Shown: positions 39,093 through 50,006, counted from the stretch's first letter. The stretch is DNA of 64,000 nt from Caballeronia telluris (GCF_001544495.1 NZ_FCNZ02000003.1:124001-188000), one strand, 5' to 3'. Numbers and translations are program-made. Notes: generated by a model not told the origin, from the sequence alone.

Positions 39093-40319
39093 ATGCGCTT
39101 TTCCCCTTCCGGCCTGTCCTTTTTCATTCCCGAAGTGTCCCAACGCGTTCTGCATCGCGCCATTGCCGCCGCGATCGTGCTGCCCGCCACGCTTGCCGCC
39201 GCCAGCGCCTTCGCGCAGGTGCCGCCGCCCGACGTGACCGCGCGCTCGTGGGTGCTCGTCGATGCCACGAGCAACCAGGTGCTCGCATCCGGCAACCCGG
39301 ATGAGCGCTCGGAACCCGCGTCGCTCACGAAGCTGATGACCGCGTATCTCGTCTTCGACGCGCTGAAGTCGAAGAAGATCAACCTGGACCAGACCGTGAT
39401 GCCGAGCGAGGCCGTGCGCCGCGTTCGCACCGACGAGTCGCGCATGTTCATCGAAGCGAACAAGCCGGTGACGGTTCACGATCTCGTCTACGGGATGATC
39501 GTGCAGTCGGGCAACGACGCGGCGATCGCGCTCGCGGAACTCGTCGGCGGCAGCGAGCAGAACTTCGTCGGGCTGATGAACGCGGCGGCCAAGCGCATCG
39601 GCATGAAGAACACCAATTTCGCCGACGTCAACGGCATGCCCGATCCGCAGCACTACACGACGGCGGGCGATCTGGCCGTGCTCTCGACGCGCCTCATCCG
39701 CGACTTCCCCGAGTACTACAAGATCTTCTCGGAGCGCGACTTCACGTACAACAAGATCAAGCAGCCGAACCGCAACCGCCTGCTGTGGCTCGATCCGACC
39801 GTCGACGGCCTGAAGACCGGCCACACGAAGGCGGCCGGCTACTGCCTGATCGCGACGTCGAAGCGCCCGCTCAACGGCGTGCCCGACGCGAGCCGGCGCC
39901 TCGTCGCCGTGATGATGGGCGAGCCGAAAGAGCACAACCGCGTGCAGGACAGCCTGAAGATGCTGAACTACGGCTACACCGCCTATGACGCGATGCGGCT
40001 CTACAAGGCCGATCAGGTGATCGAATCGCCGCGCATCTACAAGGGCGCCGAGAACAACGTGAAGGCGGGCGTCTCGACGGACCAATACATCACCGTGCCG
40101 AAGGGCATGGCCGACAAGGTGAAACCGACGGTCACGCACAACGCGCTGATCGTCGCGCCGATCAAGAAGGGCCAGCAGATCGGCACCGTCAAGATGATGG
40201 CAGACGGCAAGGAGCTCGCGCAGTTCCCGCTCGTCGCGCTGCAGGACGTGCCGGAGGCGGGTATCGCCGGACGTCTGTGGGATTCGGCGCTGATGTGGTG
40301 GGACAAGCGCAAGTCGTAA
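39093..40319 (+). CDS. D-alanyl-D-alanine carboxypeptidase (PBP5/6 family)
   Basis: Trims stem pentapeptides of peptidoglycan. 408 residues with a signal peptide ending ASAFAQ. Penicillin-binding motifs: SLTK (SxxK), SGN in VQSGNDAAIAL and KTGHT. The C-terminal beta domain and amphipathic membrane-anchor helix (GRLWDSALMWWDKRKS) complete the DacA/DacC-type layout. It is followed 12 bases later by a D-amino acid transaminase gene, a sensible partner for released D-Ala. Confidence 0.94.
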   Translation: MRFSPSGLSFFIPEVSQRVLHRAIAAAIVLPATLAAASAFAQVPPPDVTARSWVLVDATSNQVLASGNPDERSEPASLTKLMTAYLVFDALKSKKINLDQTVMPSEAVRRVRTDESRMFIEANKPVTVHDLVYGMIVQSGNDAAIALAELVGGSEQNFVGLMNAAAKRIGMKNTNFADVNGMPDPQHYTTAGDLAVLSTRLIRDFPEYYKIFSERDFTYNKIKQPNRNRLLWLDPTVDGLKTGHTKAAGYCLIATSKRPLNGVPDASRRLVAVMMGEPKEHNRVQDSLKMLNYGYTAYDAMRLYKADQVIESPRIYKGAENNVKAGVSTDQYITVPKGMADKVKPTVTHNALIVAPIKKGQQIGTVKMMADGKELAQFPLVALQDVPEAGIAGRLWDSALMWWDKRKS

Positions 40320-40331
40320 AGGAGCGTCGCC

Positions 40332-41234
40332 ATGAGTGCTGATCTCGATCCCGTCGTCTATCTGAACGGCGAGTGGGGCCCGTTGTCCGAAGCGCGCATT
40401 CCGGTGCTGGATCGCGGCTTCATCTTCGGCGACGGCGTGTATGAAGTCGTGCCGCTCTACGCCACGCCGCAAGGCCGCGCGCCGTTTCGGCTCACGCAGC
40501 ATCTGGCGCGGCTCGCGCGCAGTCTCGGCAAGATCCGCATCGACAATCCGTTCGACGACGCCGGCTGGCGCGCGCTGATCGCAGAAGCGATCGAAGCGAA
40601 TCGCGGCGAAGGCGACGCACTCGTGTATATCCACGTGACGCGCGGCGTCGCGAAACGGCGCAGCCACGCGTTTCCGGCCGGCATCACGCCGACCGTCTTC
40701 GTGATGGTCAATCCGCTTGCGTTCCCGAGCGACGCAAGCCGTGCCGAAGGCGCGCGCGCCGTCACCGCCGAGGACAAGCGCTGGCTGCATTGCGACATCA
40801 AGTCGGTTTCGCTGCTCGGCAACGTGCTGATGGCGCAGTACGCGGCGGAAAACGACGCGCTCGAAACCATCCAGTTGCGCGATGGCCTGCTGACGGAAGG
40901 GTCGTCGTCGAACGTGTGGATCGTGAAGGGCGGCAAGCTCTTAGGCGCGCCGCGCGGACCGCGCATTCTCGAAGGCATCCGCTATGCGCTCGTCGAGGAG
41001 CTGGCCGCGCAAGCGGGCATCGCGTTCGAGGAACGCGACATCACCGAAGCCGAACTGCGCGCCGCCGACGAAATCATGATCAGCTCCGCGACCAAGGAAG
41101 TGATGCCGGTCACCGTGCTGGACGGTGAGCCGGTCGGCGACGGCCGGCCCGGCGCGATCTATGCTGCACTGTATGACGCCTATCAGCGGGCAAAGGCGCG
41201 CGAACTCGCGGACTGGACCGCGCGCGCCAAGTGA
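40332..41234 (+). CDS. dat: D-amino acid aminotransferase (class IV PLP enzyme)
   Basis: 300 residues with fold-type IV features: VYLNGEWGPLSEARIPVLDRG, FIFGDGVYEVVPLY, the PLP Lys in HCDIKSVSLLGNVLM, LTEGSSSNVWIVKGG and the phosphate-binding SSATKEVMPV. The sequence fits D-alanine transaminases better than branched-chain enzymes because of its position after the carboxypeptidase gene, but specificity cannot be read directly. ATG 40332 has AAAGGAG just upstream. Confidence 0.88.
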   Translation: MSADLDPVVYLNGEWGPLSEARIPVLDRGFIFGDGVYEVVPLYATPQGRAPFRLTQHLARLARSLGKIRIDNPFDDAGWRALIAEAIEANRGEGDALVYIHVTRGVAKRRSHAFPAGITPTVFVMVNPLAFPSDASRAEGARAVTAEDKRWLHCDIKSVSLLGNVLMAQYAAENDALETIQLRDGLLTEGSSSNVWIVKGGKLLGAPRGPRILEGIRYALVEELAAQAGIAFEERDITEAELRAADEIMISSATKEVMPVTVLDGEPVGDGRPGAIYAALYDAYQRAKARELADWTARAK

Positions 41235-41245
41235 AGGAGAAAGCC

Positions 41246-41530
41246 ATGACCACCCCCGATACCCCTCAATCCATCGACGACCTGTTCGACTTTCCCTGCG
41301 ATTTCCCGATCAAGGTAATGGGCAAGACGCATCCGGATTTCCAGGACACGATCGTCACGGTGATCCGCGAGCACGACGGCGAATTCGACGTCACGCGTAT
41401 CGAAACCCGGCCGTCGTCCGGCGGCAACTACACCGGTCTCACCTGCACGGTGCGCGCGCAAAGCCGCGCCCATCTGGACGACATCTACCGCGCGCTCACC
41501 GGCCATCCGATGGTCAAGATAGTGCTTTGA
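41246..41530 (+). CDS. DUF493 (YbeD-like) protein
   Basis: 94 residues from ATG 41246 with GAAGGAGA upstream. It matches the YbeD/DUF493 family, small ferredoxin-fold proteins usually found before lipB (FPCDFPIKVMGKTHPDF ... RIETRPSSGGNYTGLTCTV). Its last 17 bases overlap the end of the convergent LysR gene. Here lipB lies 1.5 kb further on, separated by two inserted genes. Confidence 0.9.
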   Translation: MTTPDTPQSIDDLFDFPCDFPIKVMGKTHPDFQDTIVTVIREHDGEFDVTRIETRPSSGGNYTGLTCTVRAQSRAHLDDIYRALTGHPMVKIVL

Positions 41531-42467
41531 GTGTCGGCTCGGGCGCATCGCACGCGGCCGGCGTGCATTCGTAGGTGCGCCTGAACTGCTCCGCCTCGTC
41601 GAAAATCCACGCGCGAAAATCCTGCACCCGCTTCGTCTTCAGAATCGAGGTCGGGCAGACGAAGAAATAGGTCCAGGGGCTCGGTCCGTCGATATTGAAT
41701 AGCCGCACGAGCCGCCCCGCGATGATCTCGTGCATCGCGAGCGAGCGGCGCACCAGCGCGATCCCCTGGCCGTCGATGGCCGCCTGCAGCAAATTCGACG
41801 AATCCTCATACAGAACGCCGCGCTTCGGCTCGGGCAGATCGGTGAGCCCAGCGGCGTCGAACCAGGGGCGCCACAGTTCGTCGTTCGAGCGCAAGAGCGG
41901 CATGCCGGCGAGATCGGCGGGCGTGCGCGGCAGCCTGCCGCCGTTGAAGCGCGGCGAACAGGCGGGGAAGAACACTTCGTCGAGCAGCTTCTCCGCGTGC
42001 ACACCCGAATATTTGCCCTGACCGAAACGAATCGCGACATCGACGTCGTCGCGGCTGAAGTCGGTGAGCGCGTTCGTCGACAGCAGTTCGAGATCGATTT
42101 CGGGATGCTTTTCGATGAAGCTGCCGACGCGCGGCGTCACGAAGCGCGCCGAGAACGACGACAGCATCGACACGACGAGCCGCCGGTCGCGATCCCCGGA
42201 GCGCAACTTCCGCGTCGCGTCGGCGAGCGCGCCGAGCGCCGCGCGGACTTCGGCGGCGTACTGCCGGCCGCTGTCGGTGAGGCGCACGCGCTTGCCGTCG
42301 CGAGCGAACAGCGACACGCTCAGTTCGGCTTCGAGCGCCCGGATTTGATGGCTGACGGCGCCGTGCGTGACGAAGAGTTCGTCGGCGGCGCGCGAAAAGC
42401 TTTCGTGGCGCGCGGCGGCTTCGAAGGCGCGCAGCGCGTTGAGGGCGGGAAGCTGGCGAAGGTCCAT
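41514..42467 (-). CDS. LysR family transcriptional regulator
   Basis: 317 residues. The N-terminal helix-turn-helix is LPALNALRAFEAAARHESFSR in part, then AADELFVTHGAVSHQIRALE, closely GcvA/AmpR-like. The effector domain begins about residue 90 (RRLVVSMLSSFSARFVTPRV). It is divergent from the DUF2917 gene, its likely target, with 141 bases between. Its 3' end overlaps ybeD. Confidence 0.92.
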   Translation of the reverse strand: MDLRQLPALNALRAFEAAARHESFSRAADELFVTHGAVSHQIRALEAELSVSLFARDGKRVRLTDSGRQYAAEVRAALGALADATRKLRSGDRDRRLVVSMLSSFSARFVTPRVGSFIEKHPEIDLELLSTNALTDFSRDDVDVAIRFGQGKYSGVHAEKLLDEVFFPACSPRFNGGRLPRTPADLAGMPLLRSNDELWRPWFDAAGLTDLPEPKRGVLYEDSSNLLQAAIDGQGIALVRRSLAMHEIIAGRLVRLFNIDGPSPWTYFFVCPTSILKTKRVQDFRAWIFDEAEQFRRTYECTPAACDAPEPTLKALS

Positions 42468-42608
42468 GACTGATCGAAAGTATGTGGATCGGGCAAATCA
42501 CCCGCTTCGCTAATTTACCTCACATAGGGGCGAAAATTGCTCGTTTTGCTCCAAGCCTTGCTGCGCCTAGGATTGTAGTCAGCAACGCCAATCCTCACGG
42601 AGCAGATC

Positions 42609-42935
42609 ATGCGAGAAATATCCACAAACGTTGTCTTTGAAATTCGTCCCGGCGAAACGGTGCCGATGCGCATCGCGCGCGGCACGCGGCTCACGGTGCA
42701 GGGCGCCGCGGTCTGGGCGACACGCAGCAACGATACCGAAGACTACTGGCTCGCCCCCGGCGACAAACTCAAGTTGCGCGAGCGCGAACGGCTCTGGCTT
42801 TCCGTCGAAGGCGAACGGCCCGCGCAGGTCGTCTTCACGATCGCGCCGCGCCCCGACCGGCGGGCGATCGGCTGGATCGCGCAGCGTTTCGACCGGATGT
42901 TCGATCGCTTCCGCTCGGGCTTGCGGACCGTCTGA
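42609..42935 (+). CDS. DUF2917 domain protein
   Basis: 108 residues: VFEIRPGETVPMRIARGTRL and VQGAAVWATRSNDTEDYWLAPGD in pieces, the small cupin-like DUF2917 family common in Burkholderiaceae and usually next to a LysR gene. CACGGAGCAGATC precedes the ATG. No signal peptide; function unknown. Confidence 0.85.
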   Translation: MREISTNVVFEIRPGETVPMRIARGTRLTVQGAAVWATRSNDTEDYWLAPGDKLKLRERERLWLSVEGERPAQVVFTIAPRPDRRAIGWIAQRFDRMFDRFRSGLRTV

Positions 42936-42997
42936 GCGAGCGCTGCGCCGATTCACCGGCGGCGGGTGTCACGCGATTTCGGTAAACTACCGGGATC

Positions 42998-43780
42998 ATG
43001 TCCGCCACGCCGCTCCTCTCTCCCGTCGATTCGAACCCCGCCGCAGCGACCGTCATCGGTTGCGCCGCGCATCCGGTCACGCTGCACTGGCGCGGCCTCG
43101 AACCCTACGCACAAAGCTTTGACGCGATGCGCGCCTTCACCGACGCCCGCACGCCCGACACGCCCGATGAAATCTGGCTCGTCGAGCATCCGCAGGTGTT
43201 CACGCTCGGCCTCGCGGGCGATCCCGCGCATCTCCTGATCGCCGACAGCGGCATTCCGCTCGTCAAAGTGGATCGCGGCGGGCAGATCACGTATCACGGG
43301 CCGGGGCAGGTCGTCGCGTATCTGCTGCTCGATCTGCGCCGCCGGAAGCTGATGGTGCGCGAACTCGTGCGCCGGATCGAGCAGGGCGTGATCGAAACGC
43401 TCGCGGCGTATAATCTGGCGACTGATCGCAAGGCAGGCGCGCCGGGCATCTATATCTCACGACCGTTCGAAAACCAGCTCGCGGATGGCGCCGATGCCGC
43501 GCTCCACGGCCTGCACGAAGGCGCGAAGATCGCCGCGCTGGGTCTGAAGATTCGCAACGGCTGCAGCTATCACGGCGTGAGCCTGAACGTGCGGATGGAC
43601 CTCAAGCCGTTCCTCGCGATCAATCCATGCGGCTATGCGGGACTCGAAACAGTCGACATGGCGACGCTCGGCGTCGCGGCCAGTTGGCACGAAGTGGCCG
43701 GGCGTCTCGCAGACCGGCTAACCCACCACATCGACGGCGCCCCCGCCGCCGCTCAACCGCAGAACGGCCTGACCGTCTGA
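42998..43780 (+). CDS. lipB: Octanoyl-[ACP]:protein N-octanoyltransferase
   Basis: Transfers octanoyl groups to lipoyl domains. 260 residues. It contains [36 protein letters not shown] and the catalytic Lys region [22 protein letters not shown], with Cys in NPCGYAG. A 20-residue insertion (about residues 160-179) lies before the Lys motif, as in other Burkholderiaceae proteins. lipA follows directly. Confidence 0.95.
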   Translation: MSATPLLSPVDSNPAAATVIGCAAHPVTLHWRGLEPYAQSFDAMRAFTDARTPDTPDEIWLVEHPQVFTLGLAGDPAHLLIADSGIPLVKVDRGGQITYHGPGQVVAYLLLDLRRRKLMVRELVRRIEQGVIETLAAYNLATDRKAGAPGIYISRPFENQLADGADAALHGLHEGAKIAALGLKIRNGCSYHGVSLNVRMDLKPFLAINPCGYAGLETVDMATLGVAASWHEVAGRLADRLTHHIDGAPAAAQPQNGLTV

Positions 43781-43792
43781 ATGGATCGACGA

Positions 43793-44791
43793 ATGACTGA
43801 CGCAACCGGAAACCTGGCTGGCGAACTCGCCGCTTCTCCGACTCCCGCCGCCTACGACGCCACGGCCAAGCAGAAGGCGCAGGCCAAGACGGCGCGCATT
43901 CCGATCAAGATCGTCCCGATCGAAAAGCTGAAGAAGCCCGAGTGGATTCGCGTGAAGGCGGCGACCGGCAGTTCGCGTTTCTACGAGATCAAGCAGATCC
44001 TGCGCGAGCACAACCTGCATACCGTGTGTGAAGAAGCGAGTTGCCCGAACATCGGCGAATGCTTCGGCAAGGGCACCGCGACGTTCATGATCATGGGCGA
44101 CAAGTGTACGCGCCGCTGCCCGTTCTGCGATGTCGGCCACGGCCGTCCCGATCCGCTCGATCCGGAAGAGCCGCTGAATCTCGCGCGCACGATCGGCGCG
44201 CTGAAACTGAAGTACGTCGTGATCACGAGCGTCGATCGCGACGACCTGCGCGATGGCGGCGCGGCGCACTTCGTCGAGTGCATCCGGCAGGTGCGCGCGC
44301 ATTCACCGCAGACGCGCATCGAAATCCTGACGCCGGACTTCCGCGGCCGTCTCGATCGCGCGATCGGCATTCTGACCGCCGCGCCGCCCGACGTGATGAA
44401 CCACAATCTCGAAACCGTGCCGCGTCTCTACAAGGAAGCGCGGCCGGGCTCGGATTACCACCATTCGCTCAAGCTGCTGAAGGATTTCAAGGCGCTGCAT
44501 CCGGATGTCGCGACGAAATCGGGGCTGATGGTCGGACTGGGCGAAACCGAAGAGGAAATCCTTCACGTGATGCGCGACCTGCGCGCGCACGACGTCGACA
44601 TGCTGACGATTGGGCAGTATCTGCAACCGTCGGAGCATCATCTGCCGGTGCGTTCGTATGTGCATCCCGATACGTTCAAGATGTACGAGGAAGAGGCGTA
44701 CAAGATGGGCTTCACGCACGCGGCCGTCGGCGCGATGGTGCGTTCGAGCTATCACGCGGATCAGCAGGCACACGACGCGGGCGTCGTCTGA
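43793..44791 (+). CDS. lipA: Lipoyl synthase
   Basis: Radical SAM enzyme that inserts two sulfurs into octanoyl groups. The auxiliary cluster cysteines lie in [12 protein letters not shown], the radical SAM CxxxCxxC in [17 protein letters not shown], and the C-terminal R-S-S-Y in VRSSYHAD. I start it at ATG 43793 (332 residues, usual length); ATG 43781, directly after the lipB stop, would add four residues. A terminator follows. Confidence 0.96.
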   Translation: MTDATGNLAGELAASPTPAAYDATAKQKAQAKTARIPIKIVPIEKLKKPEWIRVKAATGSSRFYEIKQILREHNLHTVCEEASCPNIGECFGKGTATFMIMGDKCTRRCPFCDVGHGRPDPLDPEEPLNLARTIGALKLKYVVITSVDRDDLRDGGAAHFVECIRQVRAHSPQTRIEILTPDFRGRLDRAIGILTAAPPDVMNHNLETVPRLYKEARPGSDYHHSLKLLKDFKALHPDVATKSGLMVGLGETEEEILHVMRDLRAHDVDMLTIGQYLQPSEHHLPVRSYVHPDTFKMYEEEAYKMGFTHAAVGAMVRSSYHADQQAHDAGVV

Positions 44792-44817
44792 TTCGGCGTT
44801 ACGAACCGGCCAGACAC

Positions 44818-44846
44818 AAAACCCACGGTGACGTGGGTTTTTTTTT
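44818..44846 (+). terminator. Terminator after lipA
   Basis: Arms AAACCCACG and CGTGGGTTT followed by a run of nine T residues in total. Confidence 0.92.
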
Positions 44847-44959
44847 CGCCTCCGCGCTCTTCGGATTTGCCGACGAAATTCTCCCCGATGCGCTCCGTCC
44901 GGCGGTCGAAAAACTCCGGGAAAGCCCGTAGATAAAGGCGCTAAGGGAAAACCCGAGGG

Positions 44960-45000
44960 TCGTCCGGATCGTCGGACGAGGTCGTTCCGGAATTCTGGAA
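44960..45000. promoter_or_regulatory. Two palindromes, candidate DctD upstream activating sites for dctA
   Basis: Site 1: TCGTCCG (44960-44966) and CGGACGA (44973-44979), spacer 6. Site 2: imperfect 16-base palindrome TTCCGGAATTCTGGAA (44985-45000). They lie about 70-110 bases upstream of the -24/-12 promoter, the usual distance for sigma-54 enhancers, on the far side of an IHF box. Confidence 0.55.
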
Positions 45001-45042
45001 AGCCGGATCGAAGTCCTTTGGGAGCCACAAAAAAATCTTTTA

Positions 45043-45055
45043 AATCAAGGTTTTA
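45043..45055 (+). promoter_or_regulatory. IHF-binding consensus in the dctA control region
   Basis: AATCAAGGTTTTA fits WATCAANNNNTTR at every defined position and lies in an A/T-rich patch (45027-45060) between the candidate enhancers and the sigma-54 promoter, where a DNA bend is needed. Confidence 0.7.
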
Positions 45056-45069
45056 GACGCTATAAACAC

Positions 45070-45085
45070 TGGCATCGACCTTGCA
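45070..45085 (+). promoter_or_regulatory. Sigma-54 (-24/-12) promoter of dctA
   Basis: TGGCATCGACCTTGCA has the invariant GG and GC ten bases apart and matches TGGCAC-N5-TTGCA with one change (C to T). Start of transcription would be near 45096. The downstream genes encode the sigma-54-dependent DctB/DctD system, which supports the call. Confidence 0.85.
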
Positions 45086-45136
45086 ATAGAGAGGCGTGGC
45101 CCGCGAGGCCCCTCATAACAGTAAGGAGACAAATCG

Positions 45137-45166
45137 ATGCACCCCATTCCTTCGAAACGTCCTTGA
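45137..45166 (+). CDS. Possible 9-residue leader peptide of dctA
   Basis: ATG 45137 has a strong AAGGAG at 45123-45128 (spacing 8). The peptide is MHPIPSKRP, then TGA. If the TGA were read through, the same frame would stay open for 57 codons, encode a hydrophobic segment (IVVVAAWLLLAA) and stop at 45308-45310, overlapping the dctA GTG by four bases. It may be a true leader, a nonsense-broken small membrane peptide, or chance. Confidence 0.35.
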   Translation: MHPIPSKRP

Positions 45167-45306
45167 ATCGTCGTCGTAGCGGCCTGGCTGCTGCTCGCGG
45201 CGCGTTCATCGTGCGGCTCATCCCGATCCCGCACCGACGCACCTCGCACTCGCGGCTCGCCTCCGGCTCTTGTTTGCCCACTGCCTGATCCCTGTCTGGA
45301 ACCATC

Positions 45307-46605
45307 GTGAAGAAACCTTTCTATAAAGTCCTCTACGTGCAAGTGCTGATGGCGATCGCCATCGGCATCGCGCTCGGACACTTCTATCCGACCCTCGCCA
45401 CCGACATGAAGCCGCTCGGCGACGGATTCATCAAACTCATCAAGATGGTCATCGGCCCGATCATCTTCTGTACCGTCGTGACCGGCATCGCCGGCATGGA
45501 GGACATGAAGAAGGTCGGTCGCGTCGGCGGCAAGGCGCTGCTGTACTTCGAAGTCGTCTCGACTTTCGCGCTCCTGATCGGCCTCGCGGCGACGCACATC
45601 CTGAAGCCGGGCGCCGGCTTCAACGTCGATCCGGCGACGCTCGACAGCAAGGCGGTCGCCTCGTTCGCCGCGAAGGCGCACGGCCAGTCGACCGTCGACT
45701 TCCTGCTGCACATCATCCCGGATACGCTCGTGTCGGCGTTCGCGCAGGGTGAAATCCTGCAGATCCTGCTGATCGCGCTCTTGTTCGGCGCCGTGCTCTC
45801 GCACGTCGGCGAGAAGGGCCGCGTGGTGACGAGCTTCATCGAAGGTTTCTCGCACATCCTGTTCGGCATGGTCGGCATCATCACCAAGCTGGCGCCGATC
45901 GGCGCGTTCGGCGCGATGGCGTTCACCATCGGCAAGTACGGCATCGGCTCGCTCGTGCCGATGCTGAAGCTGATCGGCACGTTCTATCTCACCTCGATCC
46001 TGTTCGTCGTCATCGTGCTCGGCGCGATTGCGAAGATGGTCGGCTTCAACATCCTGCGCTTCGTCGCGTACATCAAGGAAGAGATGCTGATCGTGCTCGG
46101 CACGAGCTCGTCGGAAGCCGCGCTGCCGCAACTGATGCTCAAGCTTGAAAAGCTCGGCTGCTCGCGCTCGGTGGTGGGTCTCGTGGTGCCGACCGGCTAT
46201 TCGTTCAACCTCGACGGCACCAACATCTACATGACGATGGCCGTGCTCTTCATCGCGCAGGCGACCAACACCGATCTCACCTGGACGCAGCAGCTGACGC
46301 TCCTCGCGGTGACGATGCTGACCTCGAAGGGCGCGAGCGGCGTGACGGGCGCGGGTTTCATCACGCTCGCCGCGACGCTCGCCGTCGTGCCGACGATCCC
46401 GCTCGCGGGCATGGTGCTGATTCTCGGCATCGACCGCTTCATGAGCGAATGCCGCGCGCTGACGAACATCGTCGGCAACGGCGTGGCGACGGTGGTCGTG
46501 TCGGCGTGGGAGAAGGAGCTCGACCGCGACAAGCTGCGCAACGCGCTGTCGCACGGCGCGTCGGACGACACCGAAGAAGGCGACGCCATTCCGGTCAAGC
46601 ACTGA
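45307..46605 (+). CDS. dctA: C4-dicarboxylate:cation symporter DctA
   Basis: 432 residues, DAACS family: takes up succinate, fumarate and malate. Motifs: [23 protein letters not shown]-type [15 protein letters not shown] hairpin, [20 protein letters not shown] and [21 protein letters not shown]. The start is GTG 45307 ([14 protein letters not shown]). Only a poor ribosome site precedes it, which makes translational coupling to the upstream leader frame conceivable. Regulation by DctB/DctD through sigma-54 is indicated by the promoter region and by the next two genes. Confidence 0.96.
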   Translation: MKKPFYKVLYVQVLMAIAIGIALGHFYPTLATDMKPLGDGFIKLIKMVIGPIIFCTVVTGIAGMEDMKKVGRVGGKALLYFEVVSTFALLIGLAATHILKPGAGFNVDPATLDSKAVASFAAKAHGQSTVDFLLHIIPDTLVSAFAQGEILQILLIALLFGAVLSHVGEKGRVVTSFIEGFSHILFGMVGIITKLAPIGAFGAMAFTIGKYGIGSLVPMLKLIGTFYLTSILFVVIVLGAIAKMVGFNILRFVAYIKEEMLIVLGTSSSEAALPQLMLKLEKLGCSRSVVGLVVPTGYSFNLDGTNIYMTMAVLFIAQATNTDLTWTQQLTLLAVTMLTSKGASGVTGAGFITLAATLAVVPTIPLAGMVLILGIDRFMSECRALTNIVGNGVATVVVSAWEKELDRDKLRNALSHGASDDTEEGDAIPVKH

Positions 46606-46627
46606 CGTCTCAGAGGACCAAACGGCC

Positions 46628-48598
46628 ATGAACGCGGCGAAGCATCCGGCGACCGATGCTTCGCCGCAGCCGTCTCTGTCCGGCGCCTATGCCACAATCG
46701 CGGAATCCAGTCATCCGGAATCCGCTCACGTGACGCGCCGCCTGCTTGTGTTCTTCGCGCTTGCCGCCGCGCTCGTGGCGGCTTGCGCGCTGACCTGGAA
46801 CATCGCGTGGCAGCGCGGCATCGACGAATTGCGGCGCAATGCCGCCGTGCGCGTCGACCGCACGACGAACACGCTCAAGAGCACACTCGAGCGCTACGAA
46901 TACCTGCCGTATCTGCTGTCGCGCCATCCGTTCGTGCAGGAGGTGCTGACCGATCCGAGCGCGCCGAACATCGAGCGCGCGAACCGCTACCTCGAAGACT
47001 TGAACGGCCGCGCCCGCGCGACCGTTACCTACATCATCCGATCCAACGGACTGTGCGTCGCGGCGAGCAACTGGCGCGCGACCGATACGTTCGTCGGCTC
47101 GGAATACCAGTTCCGCCCGTACTTCATCGACGCGACCAAGGGCAACACCGGTCGCTTCTTCGGGCTCGGCACCGTGTCGCGCGAGCCGGGCTACTACATC
47201 TCGCAGCCGGTCCACCGCGAAGGCTCGCGCGAGATCGTCGGCGTGGCGGTGGTGAAGCTCAATCTCGAATGGCTGCAAAGCGCCGACGCGTCCGAGCCGC
47301 TCATCGTCACCGACGATCACGGCGTGATCTTCCTTTCGTCGGTGCCCGCGTGGAAATACCACACGGTGCGGCCGCTGCCGAAGAACATCGAGGCGTCCGT
47401 GTTCGCGACGCGCCAGTACGCGCAGCAGACCATCACGCCGCTGCCGATGACGGTCGTGAAGACGCTCGAAGGCGATGCACAGATCGTGCGCGTCGGCGGC
47501 GGACTGAACGCGCCGAGTTATCTCGCGACACGCCGTTCGATCGGCGAGCCCGACTGGCAACTGATCACGATGGCGCCGCTCGATCCGGTCGAAAGCGCCG
47601 CGCGCACGGCGGCGATCGTGACGGGGCTCGTGTTCGTGTCGCTGTGTCTGCTCGGCTTCTACTGGCGCATGCGGCGCGTGCGCGTGCGCGACATGCTGCG
47701 CAGTCGCGAATTGTTGCAGACGGCGTACGCCGAACTGAACCAGCGCGTGGCGGAGCGCACCGCGGATCTGTCCGAAGCCAACGCGCGGCTCACCAAGGAA
47801 GTGGGCGAGCGCACGCGCGCCGAGCAGGACCTGCGCGCCGCCCACGACGAACTGGTCCAGGCGAGCAAGCTCGCCGCGCTCGGCCAGATGGCGGCGGGCA
47901 TCACGCACGAACTGAACCAGCCGCTCGCGGCGCTGCGCAGTTTCTCCGACAACACGCGCGTCCTGATCGAGCGCGGCGACCAGGCGGCAGCGCACGAGAA
48001 TCTCGAAGCCATCGCTTCGCTGACCGAGCGCATGGGCAAGATCACGAATCAGCTGAAACTCTTCGTCGCGAAGGCGCGGCCGCGCAACGCACGCACCGAC
48101 GTCGCGCGCGCACTGCGCAACGTGCTCGCGATGCTGCGTCCGCGCATGCAGGACGTCGCGCTCGACGTGGCGCCGGAACTGCGCCGCGAGGATGCGCCCG
48201 TGTACGTGCGCTGCGAGGACTTGCGGCTGGAGCAGGTGCTGATCAACCTGATCGGCAATGCGCTCGACGCGGTCGGCGCGTGCGATTCGCCGCGTATTTC
48301 GCTTTTCGTCGAAATCGGCGAGGCGAGCGTGGAACTCGTCGTGCGCGATAACGGCCCGGGCATTCCGGACGACGTGCTGCCGCGCCTTTTCGAGCCGTTC
48401 TTCACGACCAAGGAGATGGGGCACGGCCTCGGGCTCGGCCTCGCGATTTCGTCGGCGATCGCGCGCGACTACGGCGGCACGCTCGTCGCGCGCAATCTGG
48501 CGATGGCGCTGGAAGTCGACGGACCCGAAGGCGGCACCCAGGCCGACGCCGATCGCTCGCACGGTGCAGAATTCGTGTTGACGCTGCGGCGTGCGTAA
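46628..48598 (+). CDS. dctB: C4-dicarboxylate sensor histidine kinase DctB
   Basis: 656 residues. Two membrane helices (about 38-58 and 322-343) bracket a large periplasmic double-PAS/Cache sensor (SNWRATDTFVGSEYQFRPYF ... GYYISQPVHREGSREIVG). A coiled-coil linker follows (LNQRVAERTADLSEANARL), then the H-box MAAGITHELNQPLAALRSF and an HATPase domain with LIGNALDAV, DNGPGIPDDVLPRLFEPFFTTK and GLGLGLAIS. It lies 22 bases after dctA. Confidence 0.94.
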   Translation: MNAAKHPATDASPQPSLSGAYATIAESSHPESAHVTRRLLVFFALAAALVAACALTWNIAWQRGIDELRRNAAVRVDRTTNTLKSTLERYEYLPYLLSRHPFVQEVLTDPSAPNIERANRYLEDLNGRARATVTYIIRSNGLCVAASNWRATDTFVGSEYQFRPYFIDATKGNTGRFFGLGTVSREPGYYISQPVHREGSREIVGVAVVKLNLEWLQSADASEPLIVTDDHGVIFLSSVPAWKYHTVRPLPKNIEASVFATRQYAQQTITPLPMTVVKTLEGDAQIVRVGGGLNAPSYLATRRSIGEPDWQLITMAPLDPVESAARTAAIVTGLVFVSLCLLGFYWRMRRVRVRDMLRSRELLQTAYAELNQRVAERTADLSEANARLTKEVGERTRAEQDLRAAHDELVQASKLAALGQMAAGITHELNQPLAALRSFSDNTRVLIERGDQAAAHENLEAIASLTERMGKITNQLKLFVAKARPRNARTDVARALRNVLAMLRPRMQDVALDVAPELRREDAPVYVRCEDLRLEQVLINLIGNALDAVGACDSPRISLFVEIGEASVELVVRDNGPGIPDDVLPRLFEPFFTTKEMGHGLGLGLAISSAIARDYGGTLVARNLAMALEVDGPEGGTQADADRSHGAEFVLTLRRA

Positions 48599-48623
48599 AA
48601 CCTTGTAGATACGAGACCGAGCA

Positions 48624-49964
<1,341 letters not shown>

Positions 49965-49969
49965 GCATA

Positions 49970-50006
49970 AAAAAACCCGCCTGCCGTGAATAAGCAAGCG
50001 GGTTTT
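49970..50006. terminator. Bidirectional terminator between dctD and the convergent tlpA-like gene
   Basis: AAAAAACCCGC ... GCGGGTTTT with an internal extension (CTGC / GCAA) around CGTGAATAA. A-rich on one side and T-rich on the other, fitting both converging genes. Confidence 0.85.

Noticed and set aside
45040..46629. A minus-strand ORF of 529 codons opposite dctA
   Set aside because: Composition is Arg/Asp/His/Glu-rich and has no motif. dctA is unmistakable, so this is a codon-bias shadow.
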